19,068 nt of DNA from CAYVOX01 sp964453035 (GCA_964453035.1 CAYVOX010000053.1:1-19068), one strand, 5' to 3'. Positions 1-9,618 are shown, counted from the first letter of the stretch. Made by a program: numbers and translations. Notes: generated from the letters alone by a model not told the origin.

Positions 1-1392
1 CGCAACACCGGGCGCGAATTCGTCCAGATGTACCTGACGGCTGCCGTGGCGCTGCTCAGCGGTAGCGGATTGTCATTCATGAGTCTGAAAATCGACACGG
101 CGCTGGCCGGGTTGCTGACCCTGCCCTACATTTACTTGCTGGGCAAGGAAGTGGGTGGGCGCTGGGTGGGGTTCCTGGCCTTTTTGCTGGCAGGAATTGC
201 TTACTGGCCAAATGTGATTGCGCGCATCGGGCTGCGCTTTCCGCTTTACCCACTGTTTGCCGCGCCGTTGCTGTTTTACCTGGTGCGCGGGTTGCGCCGG
301 CAGAACCGCAATGACTTCATCTGGGCAGGCATTGCGCTGGGGTTGGGTCTGCATGGATACAGCCCGATGCGCATTGTGCCGTTTGTGGTGGTGCTGCTGG
401 TCATTCTTTACCTGCTTCACCGCCAGGCGCGCGGCAAGCAAACGCAGGTGATGGTGGCGTTGATCATCCTGGCAGTGGCGGCGCTGATTATTTTCCTTCC
501 TCTGGGGCGTTATGCGCTGGATGACCCCGAAATGTTCGGGTTGCGGGCTTTTTCCAGGTTAGGTACCACCGAGCGAGCTTACCCGGGACCGGTTGGGGAG
601 ATTTTTCTCAGCAACCTGGCCAAAGCATGGATCATGCCGTTCTGGGATGATGGTGAAATCTGGGTGCATTCGGTACCCCACCGTCCAGCACTCGATCTGG
701 TGACTGCGGTGATGTATTTTCTGGGTACCGTCTGGCTGGTGGTGCGTTATGTTCGGCGCAGGCACTGGCTGGATCTGTTCTTGCTCATCAGCGTGCCGTT
801 GCTGATGATGCCCTCCATCCTTTCTCTGGCTTTTCCGGCAGAAAATCCCTCGCTGAATCGCACCGGCGCAGCCTACATTCCAATCTTTGTCACGGCAGCG
901 CTGGGCATGCACAGCCTGTTTGCCAGCCTCAAGGCGCGCACGCAATCAGCGGCGGGACGGGGCGCGATTTACTTGCTGGCGTTACTGCTTTTGGCATGGT
1001 CTGCCAGCCAGAATTACGATCTGGCGTTCAATAAATTTGGCAAGACTTTCTTTAACAGTACCTGGAACACCTCGCAGATTGCGGGGGTGATTCGCCAGTT
1101 TGCATCGACTGTTGGCACGCCGGATACTGCCTATGTGGTGCCGTATTCCCACTGGGTGGATACGCGGGTGGTGGGTATCCGCGTTGGTATCATTGAGAAG
1201 GATTACGCCCTCTGGCCGGATGCTTTTAATCGCACGCTTGCTGAGAAGCGCCCGCAGTTATTTATCCTCAAACCGGACGATAAATCTTCCCTGGCAACGC
1301 TGCAGCAGATGTATCCGACCGGAAATTTCTCAATTTATAAATCTGACCGCGCTGGCAAAGACTTTGTCATGTTTTACGTGCCGTCGCGATGA
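1..1392 (+). CDS. GT39/PMT-like integral membrane glycosyltransferase, 5'-partial
   Basis: The frame is open to the first base of the window (463 visible codons), so the true start lies upstream; the ATG at 28 is probably internal. The visible protein has many hydrophobic segments and a soluble C-terminus, the layout of GT-C enzymes that take a sugar from a polyprenyl-phosphate sugar on the outer face of the membrane. Recognisable pieces are the loop with GLHGYSPMR (visible residues 116-124), seen in many bacterial GT39-like proteins, and a last segment (TDTRVVGIRVG-like region to the end) that looks like the usual extracytoplasmic tail. The first extracytoplasmic loop with the catalytic acidic residue is not in the window, so activity cannot be judged. 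It is followed 27 bases later by another GT39-like gene, which suggests a shared transcript. Acceptor and sugar donor are unknown. The family call is fairly secure; the substrate is not. Confidence 0.8.
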   Translation, partial: RNTGREFVQMYLTAAVALLSGSGLSFMSLKIDTALAGLLTLPYIYLLGKEVGGRWVGFLAFLLAGIAYWPNVIARIGLRFPLYPLFAAPLLFYLVRGLRRQNRNDFIWAGIALGLGLHGYSPMRIVPFVVVLLVILYLLHRQARGKQTQVMVALIILAVAALIIFLPLGRYALDDPEMFGLRAFSRLGTTERAYPGPVGEIFLSNLAKAWIMPFWDDGEIWVHSVPHRPALDLVTAVMYFLGTVWLVVRYVRRRHWLDLFLLISVPLLMMPSILSLAFPAENPSLNRTGAAYIPIFVTAALGMHSLFASLKARTQSAAGRGAIYLLALLLLAWSASQNYDLAFNKFGKTFFNSTWNTSQIAGVIRQFASTVGTPDTAYVVPYSHWVDTRVVGIRVGIIEKDYALWPDAFNRTLAEKRPQLFILKPDDKSSLATLQQMYPTGNFSIYKSDRAGKDFVMFYVPSR

Positions 1393-1419
1393 AGCTAGAT
1401 CCAGGAGCACAGTGCATTT

Positions 1420-4400
1420 ATGGCGTCAAAAAGGCAGTGGATGGACAGGTTGACGGGTCAATCAAACGAGGGTAAGTATCCATTTATCTACGCGCTGCTG
1501 CTCATTGGCATTCTCATGCTGGGCGCGTATTTTCGCTTTACCGGCGTCAACTGGGATGAAAGCCAGCATCTGCACCCTGACGAGCGCTTCCTGACGATGG
1601 TGGCATCCTCCATTACATCGGTTGAAAACCTCGACGATTACTTCAATACCGCTGTTTCCACGCTGAACCCGCACAACATGGGGTACGGCTTCTATGTTTA
1701 CGGTACCCTGCCGCTATTTTTAGTGCGCTGGGCGGCTGAAGCGCTCCACCAGACAGGCTATGATGAGATATTCCTTGTGGGACGCGTGCTTTCTGGCTTT
1801 GCCGACTTGCTCACGGTGCTGCTGGTGTATCTCACCGCGCTGCGCCTGTTTCGCAGGCAGCGCCTGGCGCTGGTTGCCGCAGCCTTCATGGCGTTTTCCG
1901 TTTTACCCATCCAGCTTTCGCATTACTTCACGGTGGATAACTTCGCTAACCTGTTCACCCTGCTGGCAATTCACTTTGCGGTGAGGGTGTTCACAGATGA
2001 CCTGCCCGTTGTTCGGGATGACGAGGAAACTCACGCCTTCCAGTGGCGCGATCTCATCCTGCACTGGAATTCCTCGGTGCCATACATGCTGTTTGGCGCG
2101 GGATTGGGACTGGCGCTGGCTTCCAAGGTGAGCATTGCACCTCTGGCGGCGCTTTTACCCCTGGCGGCTGTGGTGTACTTTTTCCGACTCACGCCTCAGC
2201 AGCAGGGAAAGTTTGCGCTGGTATTGATGCGCAACCTGGTGCTCGGCGCAATTGTCTCGTTCATCGTGTTTCGCATCTTCCAACCTTACGCTTTTACCGG
2301 TCCGGGCTTCTTTGGGATCGGGTTGAACCAGAAATGGTTTGACAACCTCTCTTCTCTGCAGGCGCAATCCTCCGGGGATGTTGATTCGCCGCCGGAGTTG
2401 CAGTGGGCGCGCCGACCTCTCACCTTTGCGTGGACGAACATGGTGGATTGGGGGCTTGGCCTGCCCCTGGGGATTTTGGCCTGGGTGGGATTTATCTGGA
2501 TGGGCTTGCGCATCCTGCGTGGCGAGTGGAAAACACACCTGCTGCTCTGGCTGTGGACGGGCGCTTATTTTGCCTGGCAGGCATTGAGTTTCACACGCAC
2601 CATGCGCTATCAAATTCCAGTCTATCCCACCCTGGCGATTATCGCTGCCTGGGCAATTTTTGCGCTGTGGGATTGCCGCTTAAAGGTGAAGCTGCGGTTA
2701 CCTGGATCACTGGCGCAGAACTGGAGTAAGGTTGCGTTGCTGCTGGGAATCGTGGTTCTGGGCAGCACTTTTGCCTGGGCATTTGCATTTACCCGCATCT
2801 ACACCCGCCCGATGACGCGTGTTGAAGCCACGCGCTGGATTTACCAGAATGTTCCCGGTCCGATAAATCTGCACATCCAGACGGAGACCGGACAGGTGAA
2901 CCAGCCCATGGCCTACCTGAACGACGGCAGCATTGAGCCGGATGAACCGTATGTCTTCACCTTTTCTGCTCCTGCTAGCGGCACAATGGCGGAAGTGACT
3001 TTACCCGGCCTGGCGATCCAGTCCTTTGACCCATCTTCGGCAACGCTGCTGGTTAAGGTGACCGATGTGAAGTTGGGCAACAAATTGCTGGCAAGCGGCA
3101 CGCTTTTGCTGGCTACTCCAAGCAAGGATCAGACTTACACCATCCCGCTGGATACCCTGGCTGAGGTAAAGAAGGGCCAGGTTTACGGCGTAGCCATTCA
3201 AATGCAAGCCGGGCGGGGTAGCGCTCTGCTCACCAAAGATATTCCGCTGCGCATTTACACACGCACCAATCAGACGGATGTTGCCCTGAACCAAATTAAC
3301 CTCCAGGGTGTCTCTTCGCACACCGCGCGCTTCACTGCCACGTTGGGCGGGTCATTGCGCTGGTTGAGCTTCCCCGTCAGGGCAGGCGGGTCGGGAGCTG
3401 CTGCAGCGCCTGCCATGATCTCAGTGACGGTGATGGAGCCGGGTGCCGGAGGTAAGGTACTGGCAAGCCAGACCCAAACCATCGAGCCGGCGGTGGAACC
3501 GCATACGCTCACCTTCCATTTTGAACCGGCTCTTGCTCTGGCCCCGGCCAGAGAGTACCTGGTCATCATTGATAACACCACTGCGGGCCAGTCCATCACG
3601 CTGAACGGCATGCTCAACCTGCGTACGGTGGATGACCGCGTGGAGACGGTAGTACCCTACCCGGTGCGCCTGATTTACCCTGGCAACCCTTACCTGGCGA
3701 TGGCGGACGTCAAACAGGATGGCATCCTGACTGAAATCTCCTTTGCCCGCCTGGCTCAACAGGACCCGGCGCAGGCTGGAGCTGTGGATTTGAGCGTGGA
3801 TGTGCTGATGATGAACAAATCCGATGTGGTTGTCGCCAGTGGCAAGGTGATCACCACGCTGGATCCAGCAGGCGACACGCGCGGCTCGGCGCTGACGGTC
3901 AAGCTGGACCGTCCCCTGGAAGTTGAAAAGGGCAGCAGCTATTTCATCCGGCTGAGCAATTCAAAGGGCGCGGTGGCTTTGCGCGGCAGCGCTCCTGCCA
4001 ATGAATCCACCTGGGACGATGGGCTGCCGCTGCGCATGGATGGATATGATGGTTACAGCGGCATTTACCAGCGCGATTTGAATTTTGAGATGTACTGGGA
4101 CGACAACCAGGACAAACTGGCGCGCTTTCAGCGCACGCTTGACAGCGCCGATTATCTTTTCATCACCTCCAACCGCCAGTGGGGCACCACCACGCGCGTG
4201 CAGGAGCGTTATCCCCTCACCAGCACCTATTATCGCAACCTGCTGGGCTGCCCGGACGGAAAAGAACTGACCTGGTGCTACAGCGTGGTTCAACCGGGCA
4301 TGTTTGAGGGCCAGCTCGGCTATGAACTGGTGAAGGTTTTCCAGTCCGATCCCAACCTTGGGGATTGGAAATTCAACAGCCAGTTTGCGGAAGAAGCTTA

Positions 4401-7032
4401 CACGGTTTACGACCACCCCAAAGTGCTGATTTTCCAGAAAAAGGCGGATTACTCCGCTGCGACGGTGAAAGAAATCCTGGGGGCGGTGGATTTGAGCAAG
4501 GTGATACACGTCACGCCGCGCAAAGCGGGTGTGCCGGCTAACCTGCTGCTGCCAGAGGAGAGGTTGAGCGGGCAGCAAGCCGGGGGGACATGGTCTGAAC
4601 TCTTCAATCGCAACTTGATTTTCAACCAGTACCCGGTTCTGGCGCTAATCCTGTGGTACCTGGCAGCCTCTTTGCTGGGCTGGGCCTGTTACCCGATGGT
4701 GCGTCTGGCGCTGGGTGGGCTGGCGGATAAGGGCTTCCCCCTGGCACGATTGGTGGGATTGTTGGTGCTGGCTTATCTCGCGTGGTTGGCGGGTTCGGTG
4801 GGGCTCTCGTTTACGCAGCCGACCATCTGGCTGGCGATTGCGTTGCTGGTTGGCATTAACGCCGCGCTTTTCTGGGCGCAGCGCGATGCCATTCTGTCAG
4901 AATGGCAGCAAAAGAAACGCTACTTCCTGATGGTGGAAGCCCTGGCGCTGGCCTTTTTCGTGCTCTTTTTGCTCATCCGGCTGGGCAACCCGGACCTGTG
5001 GCACCCGGCAAAGGGCGGCGAAAAGCCCATGGACTTCTCTTATTTCAATGCGGTGCTGAAAAGCACCACCTTCCCTCCATACGACCCATGGTTTGCGGGT
5101 GGGTATATTAATTATTACTATTACGGTTTCGTGGTGGCGGGTGTGCTGGTTAAGGCTCTTGGAATAATTCCCGCTGTGGGGTATAACCTGGTGCTGCCAG
5201 CTTTTTTCTCGATGGTGGCGATGGGAGCCTTCTCGATAGGTTGGAATCTGCTCAGTAAGGGTTGGCGCAAAGGCGAAGAATCTGATGTGGATGAGCAACA
5301 GCCGCTGCCGAGAGAGCCATGGCTGGCAGGATTGGCTTCCTCGGTGGGATTGCTCCTTTTGGGGAACCTGGGGACGGTCAAGATGCTTTGGGAAGGGTTC
5401 CAGAAGATGGTCGTGGCTGAAGAAGTGATGAACAAGGCCGATATCTTCTCGCGCATGGGTTGGATGTTCCAGGGGATTGTGAAGTATTTTGGCGGCGAGG
5501 CGCTACCCTACAGCATGGGTGAATGGTACTGGAATCCCAGCCGTGCCATCCCCGGCGACCCGATTACGGAGTTTCCCTTCTTCACTTTCCTCTACGGTGA
5601 CCCTCACGCGCACCTGTGGGCTTTACCAATTACACTCCTGGCAGTGGCGTGGGCGGTTTCCATTCTACGCACGCGCTGGGATTGGAACGAAGGGCGCGGG
5701 CGGTGGTGGGGCGGGCTGCGCTTTGCGCTCAGCCTGCTGCTGGGCGGGTTGGCCATCGGCGCGCTGCGTCCGATGAACACCTGGGATTTACCCACTTACC
5801 TGGTGCTGGGCGCGCTGGCACTGGTGGTCTCGGCGCAACCCTTCAAGGAAAACTGGTGGAAGGGTTTGTTGAGCGCCGTCGTGCTGGCCGGGCTGGCTTT
5901 CCTGCTCTTCCAGCCGTACGCAGCCTGGTACGGGCAGGGGTATAACGCCATCAAGTTGTGGGAAGGTGACCTGACGCCAGAGTGGGCTTACACCATGCAC
6001 TGGGGGCTGTTCCTTTTCGTTATTGCCTCCTGGATGGCGTGGGAAACCATCGATTGGATGGCCAAAACACCCGTCTCGGCGCTCAACATGGTTCGCCAAC
6101 ACCTGGGGTATTACATTGCAGCAGTGGTGGGAACTGTGGCGGTGATTATCGGGTTGCTGGTGATGAAAATTCAACCTGGATGGATTGTTGTGCTGATGGG
6201 GGTGTGGGCGGTCGTGTTGATGCTTCGCCGGGGGCAACCGCTGGCTAAGCGTGCAGTGTTATTCATGACCGGCTCTGCCCTGGCGCTCACCCTGGCTGTG
6301 GAACTGGTGGTGCTGGTGGGAGATATTGGGCGCATGAACACCGTCTTCAAGTTTTACCTGCAAGCCTGGACTCTTTTCTCGCTGAGCGCGGCTGCGGCGC
6401 TGATGTGGTTATGGCCTGCCGTTCAATCCGTATGGCAGGATCGGGTCAGGGCTATCTGGAAAGTCGCGTTGGCTGTTTTGGTGATAGGCGCTGCGCTCTA
6501 CCCGCTCATGGCGGGAACCGACAAAATCCGAGACCGGATGAGCCGCGAGGCACCCATCACGCTGGATGGTATGCAATACATGGCTACCTCTAAATATTCC
6601 GACCAGGGCGTGGAGATGGACCTCTCGCAAGATTTCGAAGCCATCCGCTGGATGCAGGATAACGTCAAGGGCTCACCGGTGATTGTGGAGGCCAGTGTAC
6701 CGGAATACCGGTGGGGCACGCGCTTCACTATCTACACCGGGCTACCGGGTGTGGTGGGCTGGAACTGGCACCAACGCCAGCAGCGCGCTATTACCCCCTC
6801 GGAGTGGGTTAGCGACCGGGTTGATGAAATTGGTATCTTTTACCGCACAACCAATCTTGAACTGGCCGGGCAATTCCTCAGGCTGTATAACGTCCGCTAT
6901 ATTATCCTGGGCCAGTTGGAACGCGCGTATTTCCCAGGCGCCGGTTTAGCCAAATTCGAGCGCGAGAATGGTAACCTGTGGAAAGAAGTCTTCCGTACAG
7001 GGGATACCGTCATCTACGAGGTGCTAGAATAG
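1420..7032 (+). CDS. Giant fusion: GT39-like glycosyltransferase + three beta-repeat insert + DUF2298/Chlor_Arch_YYY domain
   Basis: An intact 1870-residue reading frame. The ATG at 1420 has AGGAG at 1403-1407, a slightly long 12-base spacing; Met8 (1441) is an alternative. Residues about 22-460 are a GT-C transmembrane unit with an acidic first outer loop (D46-E47, then HPDER with D54-E55), the position of the catalytic Asp in PMT-like enzymes. An extracytoplasmic part starts near 468 (VEATRWIYQNVP) and resumes near 908 (ADYLFITSNR, then YDHPKVLIF at about 998), as in ordinary GT39-like proteins. Between them sit three tandem beta-rich repeats (about 506-895). C944 and C953 could form a disulfide. 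Residues about 1066-1870 are a second polytopic unit with YYYY at 1232-1235, EKPMD at 1201-1205, DPHAH at 1394-1398, MNTWD at 1452-1456 and RMNTVFKFY ending near 1646. These match the next gene and identify DUF2298, a family of unknown function. The protein probably makes or transfers a surface glycan; this is inference. Confidence 0.85.
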   Translation: MASKRQWMDRLTGQSNEGKYPFIYALLLIGILMLGAYFRFTGVNWDESQHLHPDERFLTMVASSITSVENLDDYFNTAVSTLNPHNMGYGFYVYGTLPLFLVRWAAEALHQTGYDEIFLVGRVLSGFADLLTVLLVYLTALRLFRRQRLALVAAAFMAFSVLPIQLSHYFTVDNFANLFTLLAIHFAVRVFTDDLPVVRDDEETHAFQWRDLILHWNSSVPYMLFGAGLGLALASKVSIAPLAALLPLAAVVYFFRLTPQQQGKFALVLMRNLVLGAIVSFIVFRIFQPYAFTGPGFFGIGLNQKWFDNLSSLQAQSSGDVDSPPELQWARRPLTFAWTNMVDWGLGLPLGILAWVGFIWMGLRILRGEWKTHLLLWLWTGAYFAWQALSFTRTMRYQIPVYPTLAIIAAWAIFALWDCRLKVKLRLPGSLAQNWSKVALLLGIVVLGSTFAWAFAFTRIYTRPMTRVEATRWIYQNVPGPINLHIQTETGQVNQPMAYLNDGSIEPDEPYVFTFSAPASGTMAEVTLPGLAIQSFDPSSATLLVKVTDVKLGNKLLASGTLLLATPSKDQTYTIPLDTLAEVKKGQVYGVAIQMQAGRGSALLTKDIPLRIYTRTNQTDVALNQINLQGVSSHTARFTATLGGSLRWLSFPVRAGGSGAAAAPAMISVTVMEPGAGGKVLASQTQTIEPAVEPHTLTFHFEPALALAPAREYLVIIDNTTAGQSITLNGMLNLRTVDDRVETVVPYPVRLIYPGNPYLAMADVKQDGILTEISFARLAQQDPAQAGAVDLSVDVLMMNKSDVVVASGKVITTLDPAGDTRGSALTVKLDRPLEVEKGSSYFIRLSNSKGAVALRGSAPANESTWDDGLPLRMDGYDGYSGIYQRDLNFEMYWDDNQDKLARFQRTLDSADYLFITSNRQWGTTTRVQERYPLTSTYYRNLLGCPDGKELTWCYSVVQPGMFEGQLGYELVKVFQSDPNLGDWKFNSQFAEEAYTVYDHPKVLIFQKKADYSAATVKEILGAVDLSKVIHVTPRKAGVPANLLLPEERLSGQQAGGTWSELFNRNLIFNQYPVLALILWYLAASLLGWACYPMVRLALGGLADKGFPLARLVGLLVLAYLAWLAGSVGLSFTQPTIWLAIALLVGINAALFWAQRDAILSEWQQKKRYFLMVEALALAFFVLFLLIRLGNPDLWHPAKGGEKPMDFSYFNAVLKSTTFPPYDPWFAGGYINYYYYGFVVAGVLVKALGIIPAVGYNLVLPAFFSMVAMGAFSIGWNLLSKGWRKGEESDVDEQQPLPREPWLAGLASSVGLLLLGNLGTVKMLWEGFQKMVVAEEVMNKADIFSRMGWMFQGIVKYFGGEALPYSMGEWYWNPSRAIPGDPITEFPFFTFLYGDPHAHLWALPITLLAVAWAVSILRTRWDWNEGRGRWWGGLRFALSLLLGGLAIGALRPMNTWDLPTYLVLGALALVVSAQPFKENWWKGLLSAVVLAGLAFLLFQPYAAWYGQGYNAIKLWEGDLTPEWAYTMHWGLFLFVIASWMAWETIDWMAKTPVSALNMVRQHLGYYIAAVVGTVAVIIGLLVMKIQPGWIVVLMGVWAVVLMLRRGQPLAKRAVLFMTGSALALTLAVELVVLVGDIGRMNTVFKFYLQAWTLFSLSAAAALMWLWPAVQSVWQDRVRAIWKVALAVLVIGAALYPLMAGTDKIRDRMSREAPITLDGMQYMATSKYSDQGVEMDLSQDFEAIRWMQDNVKGSPVIVEASVPEYRWGTRFTIYTGLPGVVGWNWHQRQQRAITPSEWVSDRVDEIGIFYRTTNLELAGQFLRLYNVRYIILGQLERAYFPGAGLAKFERENGNLWKEVFRTGDTVIYEVLE
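2935..4104 (+). other. Three tandem beta-sandwich-like repeats inserted in the GT39 soluble domain
   Basis: Protein-level repeats within the giant fusion, approximately residues 506-618, 628-740 and 748-895. Each has the same order of elements: a strand such as AEVTLPG, LRWLSFPV or LTEISFAR; a hydrophobic strand ending in a Leu/Val-Ala-Ser motif (LLASGT, VLASQT, VVASGK); a strand with an alternating pattern (TYTIPLD, TLTFHFEPAL, ALTVKLDRPL); a turn before Tyr (GQVYGVAI, AREYLVII, GSSYFIRL); and a closing strand. This resembles jelly-roll modules often found in extracellular carbohydrate-active or adhesive proteins. A carbohydrate-binding role is inference only. The repeats are diverged and not visible as DNA repeats, so the duplication is old. 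Confidence 0.6.
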
Positions 7033-7036
7033 AGGT

Positions 7037-9595
7037 ATGGCGGATTTTATCTTCTGGTATCTGATTTTATTGCTTGTGGGTGGGGCAGCGCTGCCCCTGG
7101 CGCAGCGTTTTCTTTCCAACCTGCCGGATCGCGGTTACACGCTTACCAAGCCGCTGGGGTTGCTGCTGTGGGGCTTCATCTTCTGGTTGTTGACCTCGCT
7201 CGGTTTGGTGCAAAACAACCTGGGTGGGGTGTTGTTTGCCCTGCTGCTGGTGGCTGGTCTCGGTTTCTGGTCAGCGGGGGGTTGGAAGGGATATAAACAA
7301 TCTTTTAAATTCATCAAAGAGCACTCCCGGCTGGTTTTAACCAGCGAAGCGCTCTTTTTACTGGCATTCATCCTGTGGGCGGTGATGCGGGCTGCCAATC
7401 CGCAGGTGAGCGGCACGGAAAAACCGATGGAGATGGCGTTCATCAATGCCATTTTGCGTTCGCCATCGTTTCCGCCGCAGGATCCGTGGCTTTCGGGGTA
7501 TGCCATCTCTTATTACTATTTCGGTTACGTGATGGCTGCCATGCTCATCCGGTTGACCGGTGTGACTTCGGGCGTTGGATTCAACCTGGCGGTTGCCAGC
7601 TGGTTTGCGCTGGTGGCGGTTGCTTCTTACGGCGTGGTTTTCAACCTGCTTTCGGTTGCCAATCGGCCGGGTAAAGCCAATGGCAAGGCTTTGTTCACTC
7701 CCCACTGGCAGGCGCTGATTGCGCCGGTGTTTGTGCTCATCGTCAGCAACCTGGGCGGTCTGCTGGAAGTGCTACATGCCAGTGGGCAGTTCTGGCAAAA
7801 GAGCGCCTCGGGGTGGACTTCGGATTTCTGGAAGTGGCTGGCGATGCCTGAACTGGTCAACCCGCCGGCTGAACCGTTGGGCTGGGTACCAGAACGGGTC
7901 AGCGGCATCTGGTGGTGGCGCGCCTCGCGCGTGGTGCAGGATTTTGATATTGCCGGCGGCTGGCGGGAAGTGATTGATGAATTCCCGTTCTTTACCTATT
8001 ACCTGGCGGATTTACACCCACACCTGCTTTCTATGCCGTTTGTGCTGCTAGCGGTGGGGTTGGCGCTTAATCTTTTTCTCCTTGGTGAGAAGGTTTCATT
8101 TAGAATATTGCGCCTGCGGCACTGGGTGAGAAAGCTGGATTTTTGGTGGGCAGCGCTGGTGTTTGGCGGGCTGTCTTTCCTTAACACCTGGGATTTTCCC
8201 ATCTACCTGGCGCTGTTCAGCGCGGTTTATACCCTGGTGCGTTTCCGGCAGGAGGGTTGGGCGTTCTGGCTGCGCGCGCAGGATCTGGCTGGAACTGCCC
8301 TGGCTTTAGGAGCCGCGGGAATTGCTCTCTACCTGCCATTCTATGTTGGCTTTTCATCGCAGGCCGGGGGCGTACTGCCTTCGTTGTCTTTTTTCACCCG
8401 CGGCATTTACTTCTGGATTATGTTTGCTCCGCTGCTGACACCGATTTTTCTGTGGCTGGCCTGGCGCTGGCTGCAAAATCGCAACTGGAGCCACTTTTGG
8501 AAGGGCTTGCAGATGGGACTGCTGGTGCTGGCGTTGCTGTGGGTTTTTAGTTATCTACTGGGAGGATTGGCGGTGGTTCTGCCCGGGCTGGGACAATCCT
8601 TACTTTCCTCCAATTCGGAGGGAATCGTAAGATTAGGCCAGAACCTCATCGAGTGGGGTGGTCTTTTCCTCAACCTGCAGGGCAGCTCCGATGGCGCAGC
8701 CATTTTAACCGGGTCGCTTCAGGCACGCCTGGCGGATCCGGGCACCTGGCTCAGTCTGGTGCTGCTGATTGCGCTGACCTGGGGGTGGCTGGCTGCGTCT
8801 GTTCACCGCGAACCTGTCGGGAATAACGAAAAGGCTGCTGAAGGTGAAGCTGAAGCACAGGTGATGCCCACCGGCAGCCCGGATACCTTTGTGCTGCTCC
8901 TTGTTCTGGTTGGGGCAGCGCTGACGCTGGCGGTGGAATTTGTTTACCTGCGCGATCAGTTTGGCATGCGCATGAACACTATTTTTAAGTTCTACTTCCA
9001 AAGTTGGATGGTGTGGGCTTTAGCCGCATCCTATGGCAGCCTGGTGGTCTGGCGCGCAGTGTCTTCTGCATGGCGCTGGTTGGCGCGCGGAATTTGGCTG
9101 GTGGTGGTGGCCTGCGGGTTGATTTATCCGTTCTTTGGATTTTCCAGCACGTTGGATTTTAAGAATACCGAAACCTGGACTCTGGACGGCAATGCCTGGT
9201 TTAGCGTCTATTATGCGGAGGAGCAGGCTGCCGTGGATTGGCTGGAGACCGCTCCTCACGGTGTCATCGCGGAAGCGGTTGGTGGCAGCTACACCTCTGC
9301 GGCGAGGTTTGCCACCTACACCGGCTTGCCCAATGTTCTGGGCTGGCCCGGTCACGAAAGCCAGTGGCGCGGTGGAAGCAAAGAGATGGGCACCAGACAG
9401 GATGACCTTGCGCGTCTTTACCGTACCACCAACTGGGATGAAGCTCAAGCCATCCTGGAGCAATATGCCATCCGGTATGTAATTATCGGCGGACTCGAGC
9501 GCAGCACCTATAAAGTGAGTGAAGCCAAGTTTCAATCCCACCTGAACAAAGCCTTTGAGGCGGGGAGCGTGGTCATTTATGAAGTGCAACCTTGA
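7037..9595 (+). CDS. Stand-alone DUF2298/Chlor_Arch_YYY integral membrane protein
   Basis: 852 residues, almost entirely hydrophobic, within the 700-900 residue size I recall for single-copy members of this family. Diagnostic blocks are TEKPME at 127-132, SYYYFGY at 158-164, DLHPH at 325-329, NTWDFP at 383-388 and RMNTIFKFYFQ at 645-655. The C-terminal soluble segment (AARFATYTGLPNVLGW, LYRTTN, RYVIIGGLER, IYEV) also aligns block by block with residues 1066-1870 of the upstream fusion protein, so the two are paralogues. The ATG at 7037 is 4 bases after the upstream stop. The purine run AGAGG ends one base before it, too close for a normal Shine-Dalgarno, so translation is probably coupled to the upstream gene. 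The frame upstream of 7037 is closed by TAG at 7025, so this is a separate gene and not a frameshifted continuation. Biochemical function is unknown; the family often occurs near GT-C genes. Confidence 0.88.
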   Translation: MADFIFWYLILLLVGGAALPLAQRFLSNLPDRGYTLTKPLGLLLWGFIFWLLTSLGLVQNNLGGVLFALLLVAGLGFWSAGGWKGYKQSFKFIKEHSRLVLTSEALFLLAFILWAVMRAANPQVSGTEKPMEMAFINAILRSPSFPPQDPWLSGYAISYYYFGYVMAAMLIRLTGVTSGVGFNLAVASWFALVAVASYGVVFNLLSVANRPGKANGKALFTPHWQALIAPVFVLIVSNLGGLLEVLHASGQFWQKSASGWTSDFWKWLAMPELVNPPAEPLGWVPERVSGIWWWRASRVVQDFDIAGGWREVIDEFPFFTYYLADLHPHLLSMPFVLLAVGLALNLFLLGEKVSFRILRLRHWVRKLDFWWAALVFGGLSFLNTWDFPIYLALFSAVYTLVRFRQEGWAFWLRAQDLAGTALALGAAGIALYLPFYVGFSSQAGGVLPSLSFFTRGIYFWIMFAPLLTPIFLWLAWRWLQNRNWSHFWKGLQMGLLVLALLWVFSYLLGGLAVVLPGLGQSLLSSNSEGIVRLGQNLIEWGGLFLNLQGSSDGAAILTGSLQARLADPGTWLSLVLLIALTWGWLAASVHREPVGNNEKAAEGEAEAQVMPTGSPDTFVLLLVLVGAALTLAVEFVYLRDQFGMRMNTIFKFYFQSWMVWALAASYGSLVVWRAVSSAWRWLARGIWLVVVACGLIYPFFGFSSTLDFKNTETWTLDGNAWFSVYYAEEQAAVDWLETAPHGVIAEAVGGSYTSAARFATYTGLPNVLGWPGHESQWRGGSKEMGTRQDDLARLYRTTNWDEAQAILEQYAIRYVIIGGLERSTYKVSEAKFQSHLNKAFEAGSVVIYEVQP

Positions 9596-9618
9596 ACGCA
9601 ACGGTGAGAGCTTCTCTT

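Noticed and set aside
3961..4578. 205-codon minus-strand frame inside the giant fusion gene
   Set aside because: The sense strand encodes the conserved GT39 soluble segment; the antisense product has no recognisable features.
7019..7050. Frameshift joining the giant fusion gene to the next YYY gene
   Set aside because: The frame of the second gene is closed by TAG at 7025 just upstream of its ATG, and the first protein ends at the natural end of the YYY domain (VIYEVLE, matching VIYEVQP).
9592..9618. TTG start at 9592 for the Agl23-like gene
   Set aside because: The ATG at 9619 has a purine-rich stretch at a suitable distance and begins closer to the first membrane segment.
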